In this document: in pieces, positions 50,449 through 59,115 of the stretch | How the letters are laid out: each line of letters begins with the position of its first letter | Numbering within the stretch: position 1 is the stretch's first letter | Source of the DNA: a bacterium | GTDB taxonomy: Bacteria > Bacillota > Bacilli > Lactobacillales > Streptococcaceae | Reading direction: 5' to 3' | DNA: 64,000 bases | Assembly (NCBI GenBank): GCA_905221385.1 | Contig: CAJNCV010000002.1 | Location: 124,001-188,000 of the forward strand | Translations under genes and position numbers: made by a program | Notes under the pieces: generated by a model | What the model was told of the DNA's origin: nothing | Seen by the model: the letters and a program-made list of their open reading frames with translations, nothing else | The model's database searches: none

Positions 50449-50945
50449 TAGGCTTTCTCCTCAAACATCGTAAAGTCCCATTCTGTCTTCTCAAGCAAAA
50501 TAGCGACAAATTGTTCCAAGTAATCACGGTCAACGGCATTGTAATCATCAATAAGTGAAGAATCTAGGTCTAAGACACCCAGCAATTGACCATTCTTGAG
50601 CATGGGAACCACGATTTCACTCTTGGCCATACTATCACAAGAAATGTAGTTTGGATAGGTGCTCACATCGCCAACTAAAACAGTCTCTTGAAACTCAGCA
50701 GCTTCTCCACAAACGCCTTTCCCAAGCGGAATGCGAATACAAGAAACACCACCCTGAAAAGGCCCTAAAACCAACTCGCTACCATCAAACAGATAAAACC
50801 CTGCAAATACAGTATTCGGAAAGCGAGATTTTAGGAGGGCACTAGCATTCGAAAGATTGGCAAGAACATTGCTCTCACCTTCAAGTAAATAAGAGAATTC
50901 CTCATTTAACAATTGATATTGTGATTGTTTTTCTGAATCTAACAT
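50448..50945 (-). CDS. GAF-domain free methionine-(R)-sulfoxide reductase
   Basis: 165 aa single GAF domain. The three cysteines typical of fRMsr are present: C69 in [18 protein letters not shown]79 in the same segment, and C103 in [16 protein letters not shown]. Family enzymes reduce free Met-R-O. Promoter: TATAAT with TGA extension ending six bases before the ATG and no SD, so leaderless. Co-transcribed with dnaX by a 1-base overlap. Confidence 0.88.
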   Translation of the reverse strand: MLDSEKQSQYQLLNEEFSYLLEGESNVLANLSNASALLKSRFPNTVFAGFYLFDGSELVLGPFQGGVSCIRIPLGKGVCGEAAEFQETVLVGDVSTYPNYISCDSMAKSEIVVPMLKNGQLLGVLDLDSSLIDDYNAVDRDYLEQFVAILLEKTEWDFTMFEEKA

Positions 50946-50951
50946 AGAACT

Positions 50952-50957
50952 ATTATA
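50952..50957 (-). promoter_or_regulatory. -10 box of GAF-dnaX operon, predicted leaderless
   Basis: Minus-strand TATAAT preceded by TGA; six bases (50946-50951) then ATG. Confidence 0.65.
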
Positions 50958-50982
50958 TCAAAAATGGGAAAGAGACAAAAGA

Positions 50983-51011
50983 AAAATCCCTTGTTTTAAA
51001 CAAAGGATTTT
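50983..51011 (-). terminator. Terminator of rpsA
   Basis: Stem AAAATCCCTTGTTT / AAACAAAGGATTTT with one mismatch and a tiny loop, 17 bases after the rpsA stop; the minus strand continues with TTCTTTTG. Confidence 0.75.
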
Positions 51012-51027
51012 GTGATTATCAATTTGA

Positions 51028-52230
51028 TTAAAGTTCGATATCACCGAACAAGTCAGCCATTGAGAATCCTGTTTGTGTTTCTGGAAGTTCGAAATCACGT
51101 TTTTCTTGACGTTTTGGACGACGTGGACGAGCAGCACGTTTTTCTTCTTTTTGTCCTTCTTCTTGAGCTGGACGTTCTTCAAGAGCTTTGATAGAAAGTG
51201 ATACACGTTCTGCGTCAGCGTTAACATCAAGTACTTTAACAGTAACTTCTTGACCAACAGTAAGAGCTTCTTTTGGATTTTCGATACGTTTGTGTGAAAT
51301 TTGTGATACGTGTACAAGTCCATCAATACCTGGCAATACTTCAACAAATGCACCAAAGTCAGTCAAACGTTTAACTGTTCCTTCTACTACATCACCTTTA
51401 GCCAATTTTTGCTCAACACCATCCCATGGTCCAGGTGTTGTTGCTTTAAGTGAAAGTGATACGCGTCCTTCTTCTTCGTTAAGATCAAGGATCTTCACTT
51501 CGATTTCTTCACCAACAGTTACAACTGATTTAGGTGATACGTTACGTTCGTGTGACAATTCAGTCAAGTGAACCAATCCGTCAACACCACCAAGGTCGAT
51601 GAAAGCACCGAAACTTGTGATACGAGCAACTTTACCAGTTACGACATCACCAACAGCCAATTTACCGAATACTTCAGCACGAGCTGCTGCAGTAGCTGCT
51701 TCAACAACTTCACGACGTGAAAGGATGAAGCGGTTTTCTTTAGGATCAACTTCTTTGATTTTAGCATCAAATTCTTGACCTACGAAACGCTCAGTGTTAC
51801 GTACGAAACGAGTATCCAACATTGAAGCTGGGATGAATCCACGAACACCTTCAAATTCTACTGAAAGTCCACCTTTAACGGCACGAGTTCCTTTAACAGT
51901 AACAACTTCTTCTTCGCGTCCTACAAGTTTGTCCCATGCTTTGCGAGCTTCAAGGCGTTTTTTAGATACAAGGTATGTAACTGTATCAGTATCTTTACCA
52001 ACTACTTGACGAAGTACAAGAACATCCAATACTTCTCCTACTTTCACAAAGTCATTGATATCTGCATCGCGATCGTTTGTCAATTCGCGAAGAGTCAAGA
52101 CACCTTCAACACCAGTCCCAGAGATTGCAACGTTAGCTTGAGTCGCATCAACTGTCAATACTTCAGCACTAACAACATCACCAGGCTCAACTTGGCTAAC
52201 GCTATTTAGCAAATCTTCAAATTCGTTCAT
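51028..52230 (-). CDS. rpsA: 30S ribosomal protein S1
   Basis: 400 aa with four S1 RNA-binding domains. The third and fourth are clearest: VVTGKVARITSFGAFIDLGG and VVEGTVKRLTDFGAFVEVLP. A basic, Glu/Arg-rich tail (KEEKRAARPRRPKRQEKRD) ends the protein. Binds mRNA and helps initiation on structured leaders; the four-domain form is usual in streptococci. SD GGAGGA. Confidence 0.95.
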   Translation of the reverse strand: MNEFEDLLNSVSQVEPGDVVSAEVLTVDATQANVAISGTGVEGVLTLRELTNDRDADINDFVKVGEVLDVLVLRQVVGKDTDTVTYLVSKKRLEARKAWDKLVGREEEVVTVKGTRAVKGGLSVEFEGVRGFIPASMLDTRFVRNTERFVGQEFDAKIKEVDPKENRFILSRREVVEAATAAARAEVFGKLAVGDVVTGKVARITSFGAFIDLGGVDGLVHLTELSHERNVSPKSVVTVGEEIEVKILDLNEEEGRVSLSLKATTPGPWDGVEQKLAKGDVVEGTVKRLTDFGAFVEVLPGIDGLVHVSQISHKRIENPKEALTVGQEVTVKVLDVNADAERVSLSIKALEERPAQEEGQKEEKRAARPRRPKRQEKRDFELPETQTGFSMADLFGDIEL

Positions 52231-52250
52231 CTAAAAAATCCTCCAACAAT

Positions 52251-52270
52251 CAAGTTTTTTCAAAAACTTG
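52251..52270 (-). promoter_or_regulatory. Hairpin in the rpsA leader
   Basis: Perfect 9-bp stem CAAGTTTTT / AAAAACTTG with a 2-base loop, immediately upstream of the SD (GGAGGA). It may affect initiation or autoregulation by S1; nothing stronger can be said. Confidence 0.4.
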
Positions 52271-52394
52271 ACATACTTATAATTTTTTTCCTAAGCACCC
52301 GCAAAGACATGTTCATATCGTTCACGTCTTTCAATTATAAAAATAAAATACCCTAAGATATTTTTCTTTTTATCTTGAATTTATTACCTAAGAA

Positions 52395-52466
52395 CTGGGG
52401 TAGCTGGATTCGAACCAACGCATGAGGGAGTCAAAGTCCCTTGCCTTACCGCTTGGCTATACCCCA
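52395..52466 (-). tRNA. tRNA-Gln (anticodon UUG)
   Basis: 72 nt, cloverleaf readable on minus: acceptor TGGGGTA / TACCCCA, anticodon stem AGGGA / TCCCT with loop CTTTGAC, T loop GTTCGAATC. CCA is not encoded. Second gene of a Tyr-Gln pair. Confidence 0.95.
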
Positions 52467-52474
52467 TTGATGAA

Positions 52475-52555
52475 TGGAGAGAGAGGGATTCGAACCCCCG
52501 AACCCGAAGGAGCGGATTTACAGTCCGCCGCGTTTAGCCTCTTCGCTATCTCTCC
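52475..52555 (-). tRNA. tRNA-Tyr (anticodon GUA)
   Basis: 81 nt with a long variable arm, as expected for type II tRNA-Tyr. Acceptor GGAGAGA / TCTCTCC, anticodon loop CTGTAAA, T loop GGTTCGAATCC. First gene of the pair, 8 bases before tRNA-Gln. Confidence 0.95.
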
Positions 52556-52572
52556 AATGTTTAACGAGAACT

Positions 52573-52601
52573 ATTATATCATGAAATTTTCAATAAAACA
52601 A
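52573..52601 (-). promoter_or_regulatory. Promoter of the tRNA-Tyr/tRNA-Gln unit
   Basis: Minus strand: -35 TTGTTT (52596-52601), 17-bp spacer, -10 TATAAT (52573-52578) with TGA extension, 17 bases before the tRNA 5' end. Confidence 0.7.
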
Positions 52602-52604
52602 GTA

Positions 52605-52835
52605 TTATTTTGTCAAATTATAGTTTTCAATCAAAATTTCCACAGCTTTTTCAAGTTTTTTATAAAAACTATCGACATTTCCATTCTTTATGATGGCAAA
52701 TTGGTTATCTAATTCGGCAATTTCTCCAATGACCTTTTTCCCGATCGTCAAAACGTATCCTTCATAGCTGTCTTTTCCAACAGTCACTTTTGCATCTGTT
52801 AATTGAATTTCAATTTTCTTATCTTTTTTACTCAT
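52605..52835 (-). CDS. DUF2969 small protein
   Basis: 76 aa: MSKKDKKIEIQLTDAKVTVG start behind AGAGGT; an in-frame extension upstream lacks an SD. Acidic/basic mix with GKKVIGEIAELDNQFAIIK. Matches DUF2969 of streptococci. Function unknown. Confidence 0.85.
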   Translation of the reverse strand: MSKKDKKIEIQLTDAKVTVGKDSYEGYVLTIGKKVIGEIAELDNQFAIIKNGNVDSFYKKLEKAVEILIENYNLTK

Positions 52836-52893
52836 ACTGTACCTCTTTTCACTTTTTCTATTGTACAAGAAAAAGTGAAAACTAGCAAGAAAA

Positions 52894-52928
52894 AACTCCA
52901 TTTCAGCCATTACAACTGCTATGGAGTT
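52894..52928 (-). terminator. Terminator of ilvE
   Basis: 8-bp stem AACTCCAT / ATGGAGTT extended by AGC / GCT in the loop; the minus strand continues with TTTTC. Confidence 0.75.
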
Positions 52929-52947
52929 CTTCTTCACTTCGTGTCTT

Positions 52948-53970
52948 TTAGCCCACTTTGACAATCCATCCTTCAGGCGCTTCTACATCACCAAATTGGA
53001 TACCGGTCAATTCATCATAAAGCTTACGTGTAACAGGACCTACTTCTGTTTCACTATAGAAAACATGGAAATCATCGCCATGTTGGATGCCTCCAATTGG
53101 AGAAATAACTGCTGCTGTACCACAAGCTCCTGCCTCTACAAAACGATCCAGATTATCAATCGGAACATCACCTTCAATCGGTGTCAAGCCCAAGCGGTGT
53201 TCAGCCAAGTAAAGCAAAGAGTACTTGGTAATGGATGGCAAGATTGACGGACTTAATGGTGTAACGAATTCATTGTCTGCCGTGATTCCAAAGAAGTTGG
53301 CTGATCCGACTTCTTCAATTTTGGTGTGAGTTGACGGATCTAGGTAGATAACATCTGAAAAGTTACGAGACTTAGCCATCTTACCTGGTAGAAGACTAGC
53401 AGCATAGTTCCCACCTACCTTGGCCGCACCCGTACCATTTGGAGCTGCACGGTCGTATTCATCCTGAATCAAGAAGTTTGTTGGGACTAAACCGCCTTTA
53501 AAATAGTTACCAACCGGCATAGCAAAGATAGTGAAAATATACTCTTCTGCTGGTTTAACCCCAATAATATCCCCAACACCAATCAAAAGTGGACGAAGAT
53601 AAAGGGTTCCACCTGTTCCATATGGTGGGACGTATTCTTCATTTGCACGCACAACTGCTTTACAAGCTTCTACAAACATTTCTGTCGGAACTTGTGGCAT
53701 CAAAAGACGGTCGCAAGTACGTTGCAAACGCTTGGCATTTTCGTCAGGACGGAACAATTGAACACTGCCGTCCTTGGTACGATAGGCTTTCAATCCTTCA
53801 AATGCTTGCTGTCCATAGTGGAGACTTGGAGAAGACTCTGAAATATGCAAGGTTGCATCCTCTGTCAATTCTCCTTGATCCCATTGACCATTTTTGTAGT
53901 GAGCGATATAACGGTAAGGTAGTTTCATATAAGCAAAACCAAGATTTTCCCAATCAATTGCAACTGTCAT
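52948..53970 (-). CDS. ilvE: Branched-chain amino acid aminotransferase
   Basis: 340 aa, starting MTVAIDWENLGFAYMKLPYR behind AAAGGAG. Class IV aminotransferase fold, with the PLP lysine in NGTGAAKVGGNYAASL and the substrate loops QQAFEGLKAYRTKDG and EEVGSANFFGI. It interconverts Leu, Ile, Val and their 2-oxo acids with glutamate. A perfect CodY box upstream explains expected repression in rich conditions. Confidence 0.96.
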   Translation of the reverse strand: MTVAIDWENLGFAYMKLPYRYIAHYKNGQWDQGELTEDATLHISESSPSLHYGQQAFEGLKAYRTKDGSVQLFRPDENAKRLQRTCDRLLMPQVPTEMFVEACKAVVRANEEYVPPYGTGGTLYLRPLLIGVGDIIGVKPAEEYIFTIFAMPVGNYFKGGLVPTNFLIQDEYDRAAPNGTGAAKVGGNYAASLLPGKMAKSRNFSDVIYLDPSTHTKIEEVGSANFFGITADNEFVTPLSPSILPSITKYSLLYLAEHRLGLTPIEGDVPIDNLDRFVEAGACGTAAVISPIGGIQHGDDFHVFYSETEVGPVTRKLYDELTGIQFGDVEAPEGWIVKVG

Positions 53971-54006
53971 GTGTTTCTCCTTTATACTATTCAAACTATG
54001 TGTTCT

Positions 54007-54060
54007 ATTCTACACTTTTCTAGTAAAATTTCAAGTATTATTTGTAATTTTCTGAAAATT
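54007..54060 (-). promoter_or_regulatory. ilvE promoter with a perfect CodY box
   Basis: AATTTTCTGAAAATT (54046-54060) equals the CodY consensus AATTTTCWGAAAATT at all 15 positions. The promoter follows on minus: -35 TTGAAA (54029-54034), 16-bp spacer, -10 TAGAAT (54007-54012). Confidence 0.8.
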
Positions 54061-54071
54061 TTTTCAACATA

Positions 54072-54101
54072 AAGAAATCAGCCCCTTGGACTGATTCTTT
54101 T
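54072..54101 (-). terminator. Terminator of parC
   Basis: Stem around GAATCAGTCC / GGGCTGATTT, overlapping the parC stop; the minus strand continues with CTTTATG. Confidence 0.65.
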
Positions 54102-56581
54102 TAAGGATTTGCTTTATCCTCTTTAAAGACTTCTTTGAGGTAAGCATCAAAAACTTCTTCATCTGAAATGGTGTCAGAAATAAAACTTCCATTGCTAGTA
54201 CGTTCTGACAAGTTGAGGTCTTGCAAGCGACTCTCATAGATTGTTCCCTTGTTAGATTGGACAAGCAGCGTTTGGTCGTTTTCTTCCATTTCTGTACTAA
54301 AGAGATCACCTACAAGTCCTTGCTCTGCAACTGCTCCTGCTAAAAAGACACGGTGTGGTTTGTTTTTCAACTCACGCAAGACTTGAAGGCCTCGTTTAGC
54401 ACGGCTGGTCGCTGGAATTTCCTCAATGGAAACGCGTTTCAAACTTCCACGTTGGGTCAAGAGGTAGAAGGATGAGGTGTTACAGATAAAGGCAGCCTGA
54501 AGTGCATCATCTGCTTTCAGGTTCATAGCCTTGACACCCGCAGCCTTGGCACCAACAACTGGAACCTCTTCGATATTGAAACGAAGGGCATAACCGTTTT
54601 GGCTAATCAAGAGAACATCATCCAGTTTAATCGGAGCCACTGCTACAATCTGGTCTGTCTCGTCTTTGAGCTTAGCATACTTGACAGACTTAGATTTGTA
54701 GGTCCGCCATGGAGAGAATTCTTTGCGTTCTACACGCTTAATTTGCCCGAGACGAGTAGCTGCAAAGTAGGTGGTCGCATCATCAAACTGATCCACGACT
54801 TCTGCATAGAGAATTTCTTCGTTAGTTTCAAAGTTTGTAATGGTCTGGCTCAGATGCTCTCCGATATCCTTCCAACGAATGTCTGCCAATTCATGGATTG
54901 GTCGATAAATGACATTTCCAAGAGTTGTGAACATCAAGAGGTGTTGCGTTGTCTTGGCAGTTTGTACAAAGATCAAACGGTCATCATCACGCTTACCAAT
55001 TTCTTCCAGAGTGGATGCCGCAAAGGAACGTGGGCTGGTACGCTTGATATAGCCTGCCTTGGTTACGCTGACATAGGTATCTTCCTCGGCAATCAAACTA
55101 GCTGTATCAATCTCGATTGCTTTCGCAGTATCTTCCAAAGTACTCAAACGTGGTGTCGCAAATTTCTTCTTGACCTCACGAAGTTCTTTCTTCATGAGAT
55201 TATACATAGTCCGTTCGTCACCAATGATAGCCGCAAGCATGGCAATCTTTTCACGAAGTTCTGCTTCTTCTTCCTGCAAGACAACCACGTCTGTATTGGT
55301 CAAACGGTAAAGTTGCAAGGTAACGATAGCTTCGGCTTGCTCTTCTGTAAAATCATAGCTGACCTTGAGATTTTCTTTGGCGTCAGCCTTGTTTTCAGAA
55401 GCACGAATAAGGGCAATGACTTCGTCCAAAATCGAAATCACGCGAATCAAACCTTCAACGATATGGAGACGTTTCTCAGCCTTTTCCTTATCAAAACGGG
55501 AACGTGCCAAAATCACTTCACGACGGTGGGCAATGTAGCTAGACAAGATTGGGACAATTCCAACCTGACGAGGTGTGAAATTGTCAATCGCCACCATGTT
55601 AAAGTTGTAATTGATTTGTAGGTCAGTGTATTTGAAGAGATAGTTGAGTACGAGCTCGGTATTCGCGTCTTTCTTAAGTTCAATAGCGATACGAAGACCG
55701 TCACGGTCAGACTCATCACGAATCTCAGCAATACCTGCCACCTTGTTATTGACACGAACATCATCGATTTTCTTGACCAGATTGGCTTTATTAATTTCAT
55801 AAGGAATCTCAGTGATAACGATTTGTTCCTTACCACCTTTTAGCTTTTCAACCTCCGTCTTAGAACGAACAACGACGCGCCCTTTTCCGGTTTCATAGGC
55901 CTTCTTGATTTCATCACGGCCTTGGATGATAGCGCCTGTAGGGAAGTCTGGCCCAGGTAAGAATTCCATCAGCTTTTCAACCTTGGCTGTTGGATGGTCA
56001 ATCATGTAAACTGCGGCATCAATGACTTCAGCCAAATTATGCGGCGGAATGTCAGTGGCATAACCAGCCGAAATCCCAGTAGAACCATTGACCAAAAGGT
56101 TTGGAAAGGCTGCTGGCAGGACTGTCGGTTCTTTCTCGGTATCATCAAAGTTCCATGCAAAAGGAACTGTCTTTTTCTCGATATCTTGAAGAAGATAACC
56201 AGCAATCTCAGACAAACGAGCCTCGGTATAACGCATCGCCGCAGGCGGATCTCCGTCCATAGAACCGTTATTACCGTGCATTTCAACCAAAATCTCACGA
56301 TTTTTCCAGTCCTGAGACATACGGACCATGGCATCATAGATGGAAGAATCACCGTGTGGGTGGAAATTCCCCATGATGTTCCCGACAGACTTGGCAGACT
56401 TACGGTAGCTCTTGTCAAAAGTATTGCCATCCTTATTCATCGAATAAAGAATGCGACGCTGAACCGGCTTCAATCCATCCCGAATGTCTGGCAAAGCCCG
56501 GTCTTGAATGATGTATTTGGAGTAGCGACCAAAGCGCTCTCCCATGATGTCCTCAAGGGACATGTTTTGGATGTTAGACAT
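54101..56581 (-). CDS. parC: DNA topoisomerase IV subunit A
   Basis: 826 aa. It begins MSNIQNMSLEDIMGERFGRY; the active-site Tyr118 is in AAMRYTEARLSEIA. The quinolone-region residues are wild type: Ser79 and Asp83 in HGDSSIYDAM, and Lys137 in QDIEKKTVPF. The C-terminal part is the beta-propeller DNA-wrapping domain. Decatenates chromosomes with ParE. In related streptococci parE lies close by; here three accessory genes separate them. Confidence 0.97.
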   Translation of the reverse strand: MSNIQNMSLEDIMGERFGRYSKYIIQDRALPDIRDGLKPVQRRILYSMNKDGNTFDKSYRKSAKSVGNIMGNFHPHGDSSIYDAMVRMSQDWKNREILVEMHGNNGSMDGDPPAAMRYTEARLSEIAGYLLQDIEKKTVPFAWNFDDTEKEPTVLPAAFPNLLVNGSTGISAGYATDIPPHNLAEVIDAAVYMIDHPTAKVEKLMEFLPGPDFPTGAIIQGRDEIKKAYETGKGRVVVRSKTEVEKLKGGKEQIVITEIPYEINKANLVKKIDDVRVNNKVAGIAEIRDESDRDGLRIAIELKKDANTELVLNYLFKYTDLQINYNFNMVAIDNFTPRQVGIVPILSSYIAHRREVILARSRFDKEKAEKRLHIVEGLIRVISILDEVIALIRASENKADAKENLKVSYDFTEEQAEAIVTLQLYRLTNTDVVVLQEEEAELREKIAMLAAIIGDERTMYNLMKKELREVKKKFATPRLSTLEDTAKAIEIDTASLIAEEDTYVSVTKAGYIKRTSPRSFAASTLEEIGKRDDDRLIFVQTAKTTQHLLMFTTLGNVIYRPIHELADIRWKDIGEHLSQTITNFETNEEILYAEVVDQFDDATTYFAATRLGQIKRVERKEFSPWRTYKSKSVKYAKLKDETDQIVAVAPIKLDDVLLISQNGYALRFNIEEVPVVGAKAAGVKAMNLKADDALQAAFICNTSSFYLLTQRGSLKRVSIEEIPATSRAKRGLQVLRELKNKPHRVFLAGAVAEQGLVGDLFSTEMEENDQTLLVQSNKGTIYESRLQDLNLSERTSNGSFISDTISDEEVFDAYLKEVFKEDKANP

Positions 56582-56633
56582 AATAATTCTCTTTTTAGTA
56601 TTTTATTGTAAAGTAAATCTATATTTTATAAAT

Positions 56634-57368
56634 TTAACTGTTTCTTTGTAGGTAGTGAGAAAAGAAGAGCAATCCTACTAATCCTAGAATGAATAAAAGA
56701 TTAATTTTAATAATAAATAAGCTAAGTAAGGTATTAATTAGGCCGTGAAAAATGGCACAATAAAGGATCGACTTAGTCTTTTTGAAAACAGCTGCTAGAA
56801 GAAGACTGAGATAAATTGCAAATAGACTGAATAATATAAAAGGCATCCTACTTTGGGAACTTCCAATCACAAACCATAAAGGTACATGCCATATTGCCCA
56901 AATACAACCTGTTATCAAACCGGAAATCCAAAAGGAGAATCTAGTTTCCAAAGTTGGTTGCAAGATGCCTCGCCATCCCAATTCTTCTTCGCCACCATAA
57001 ATACAGACTGCACTCAAAAAAACAACAAACAAATTTCCTAGTGGAAAAGCCGGATTAAGCTCCTTAGATGAGAAAGCAATGACACCTGTCTGCACGAAAA
57101 TTAGTAAAAGAAATAACAAAATATATTTCTTTGAGTCCCCTAAGATAAAAGAGACTATGCTTTTAATGGATTTTTGAGGCAAACAAGAAATGGCTGCAAT
57201 GGTTGGACCGAAACCTCCTAGTAAATGGAGAAAGACTCCTAGTGGACTTGTTAGACTTAAGAGGCTCATTTGGGTCAGAAAAGCGAGCAATCCCCAACCA
57301 AATCCCCAAGAAATGAGAAAACTAATCAGTAAAAATTTTGTTATCTTATTATTTTGTAAATGTTTCAT
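56634..57368 (-). CDS. CPBP-family intramembrane metalloprotease
   Basis: 244 aa, starting MKHLQNNKITKFLLISFLIS. Multiple helices with the CPBP (Abi) motifs GGEEELGWRGILQP (EExxxR), WAIWHVPLWF and IFHGLINTLLSLF. Members process prenylated or peptide substrates and are often linked to bacteriocin self-immunity. It overlaps the upstream aadE-like gene by 20 bases; SD GAGGAG. Confidence 0.85.
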   Translation of the reverse strand: MKHLQNNKITKFLLISFLISWGFGWGLLAFLTQMSLLSLTSPLGVFLHLLGGFGPTIAAISCLPQKSIKSIVSFILGDSKKYILLFLLLIFVQTGVIAFSSKELNPAFPLGNLFVVFLSAVCIYGGEEELGWRGILQPTLETRFSFWISGLITGCIWAIWHVPLWFVIGSSQSRMPFILFSLFAIYLSLLLAAVFKKTKSILYCAIFHGLINTLLSLFIIKINLLFILGLVGLLFFSHYLQRNS

Positions 57369-58182
57369 TTGTTTCGAGTCTCTCCTCAGCATATCTCATC
57401 ATCTTCTCAGCTACTTCCATATCATAGTCAAATCCCATCTTTTGAGCAAGGAATTGAGCCTCTTGGTGGAAAATTTGCATCGTAGCAAATGAAGTCTGAG
57501 TGATTTTGTCACTACTTGATAAATCAAGCAGATTTGAGAATTCTTTCTCTTTCTCAGCAGGTAAATAGTTAAAGAGATACTTGTAGTTTTTGCCGATATC
57601 AATCGTCCCCTTATCAGCTGCAACCTGCCAAGCCAAGATCTTCAAGAGTTCTTGCTGACAAATCCCGTAGAGATGGTCAGTGGCATAGAATAGTTGCTTG
57701 CGACAGATTCCCTTAACCACATAAGCTGATACCCACCAAAATTCATTGCAGGCTTTTTCAAAATCTGTCTGACTAGCAGGACTTGTCCAGTAACGTTGAG
57801 GATTTGGAGAATAGGGCACAAACAAGCCTTTCTCATCTTTTAAAACTGTATAATCAGCTTCACTATCCACCCACTCTTGAATATACTCCGTAGGACAGAG
57901 GGTCAAATCAATCCGATTTCCATCTTCAAATAGCATCAGATAAAGTCGACGGTTGCCTAGGACATTATGCTGCTCAATGATACGAGTGCCAAACTGGTCT
58001 AACCAAGAAAGGTCACTCGTCAGATTATCTAAGTCGTCCACGACATAGATCACGTCGTAATCCTGAAACTCATCTTTTGGTGCTTTTGGATTTGTCCGTG
58101 AACCAGACATGGCGACAGCCTCGACTTGGAGCACTTTTGCGGTTTGAAAAATTAAATCAAGCATTTCGGGTTCAGTTCTCAT
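57349..58182 (-). CDS. AadE/ANT(6)-like aminoglycoside 6-adenylyltransferase
   Basis: 277 aa. N-terminal nucleotidyltransferase motif AMSGSRTNPKAPKDEFQDYD with the metal-binding Asp pair (DYDVIYVV), then GNRIDLTLCP. Residues 140-250 form the helical substrate-binding half (WVSAYVVKGICRKQLFYATDH). Such enzymes adenylate streptomycin; chromosomal versions in streptococci may have other substrates. Promoter: TATAAT with TGT extension at 58254-58259. Confidence 0.85.
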   Translation of the reverse strand: MRTEPEMLDLIFQTAKVLQVEAVAMSGSRTNPKAPKDEFQDYDVIYVVDDLDNLTSDLSWLDQFGTRIIEQHNVLGNRRLYLMLFEDGNRIDLTLCPTEYIQEWVDSEADYTVLKDEKGLFVPYSPNPQRYWTSPASQTDFEKACNEFWWVSAYVVKGICRKQLFYATDHLYGICQQELLKILAWQVAADKGTIDIGKNYKYLFNYLPAEKEKEFSNLLDLSSSDKITQTSFATMQIFHQEAQFLAQKMGFDYDMEVAEKMMRYAEERLETNETFTK

Positions 58183-58253
58183 ATTAACACCTGTTCTTTA
58201 TTTGATATTACTGTCTATTAGCATACTATTTCTCAAGTTAGATTAGTTAATCA

Positions 58254-58259
58254 ATTATA
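58254..58259 (-). promoter_or_regulatory. -10 box of the aadE-like/CPBP operon
   Basis: Minus-strand TATAAT preceded by TGT (extended), 71 bases before the ATG and 10 bases after the stop of the upstream gene. Confidence 0.55.
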
Positions 58260-58269
58260 ACAGATTTAG

Positions 58270-59097
58270 CTATCCTTCTCTCAAAGTTTTTAATTTCGAC
58301 AAAATTCTAGATTCATCCATGCTTAAAATAACAAATAAAGTCGAAGTATAGATGTCATCGTACCATTGTTCCAATTCATCATCAGCCAAATCAAGATGAT
58401 ATTGATTTGAATTATTGTGCCTTAAACCAAAATTATTATACATTTCAAAAAGTTTTTCAAACGCGATAACCTTTTGATTGTTAACTTTCATAATATCTTT
58501 TAATTCTTCAGAATAATTTAGTTCTCTTCTAAACGGTTCAAGGTAGTTCGCTAAAGCAATAAGTATTTCTTTCTTACGCTGAATATTTCCCTTATTTGAA
58601 AAATGATTATATTCTAAGACCTTTATCGCCTCTTCAATACTAGTTTCAGATACAATCTGAGAAGCTTCTGAGGCATATACATTCTTTTCAACAATGATTT
58701 TATTACCATTATCCAATGTAATCAATTCATGATTTGATAATTCTAAAAACCTTTTAATATTATCAAATATAACTTGAATAAAGCTACTCTCTTCCTTTGT
58801 AAATTTTTCTGCAAGATTACAAAAAATGTCAACTAATAACTCAGAGAAAACAAATAGTTGTTCAGTTGTATTATAGATATTCGATCCAACAAATTCTATC
58901 ATTTGTGAATAACTGGTGAACGTTGAACGATTAGGATAATCTAAGAAATTATTAGAAATGGCACTATTTAAACTTGTTTCATAATAGCTCCTCTTGAAAT
59001 TTCTCTCCATTTCCAGCAAATCCATCAAATTTTTCAACTCTCTCTGTGGATCAAACTCCATCCGGTTCAAAATATCAAAATAATTCTGTCTCGCCAT
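58270..59097 (-). CDS. Unknown A+T-rich gene inserted after parE
   Basis: 275 aa, not recognised. Mostly helical and hydrophilic with no membrane segment. The C-terminal part, FGLRHNNSNQYHLDLADDEL followed by a predicted helix (TSTLFVILSMDE), is loosely like the terminal motif of abortive-infection/HEPN-type proteins, but the R-x7-H spacing is not canonical. It lies 18 bases after parE, has SD AGGGA, and is more A+T-rich than parE. Defence role is a guess. Confidence 0.7.
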   Translation of the reverse strand: MARQNYFDILNRMEFDPQRELKNLMDLLEMERNFKRSYYETSLNSAISNNFLDYPNRSTFTSYSQMIEFVGSNIYNTTEQLFVFSELLVDIFCNLAEKFTKEESSFIQVIFDNIKRFLELSNHELITLDNGNKIIVEKNVYASEASQIVSETSIEEAIKVLEYNHFSNKGNIQRKKEILIALANYLEPFRRELNYSEELKDIMKVNNQKVIAFEKLFEMYNNFGLRHNNSNQYHLDLADDELEQWYDDIYTSTLFVILSMDESRILSKLKTLREG

Positions 59098-59115
59098 AAT
59101 ATTCCCTATACTATA

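Noticed and set aside
50958-51356. 132-codon minus-strand frame at the end of rpsA
   Set aside because: Out-of-frame shadow of rpsA with Lys/Leu-poor-complexity translation and no SD.
54599-55621. 340-codon plus-strand frame inside parC
   Set aside because: Antisense shadow of parC; no SD or promoter, and parC is unmistakable.
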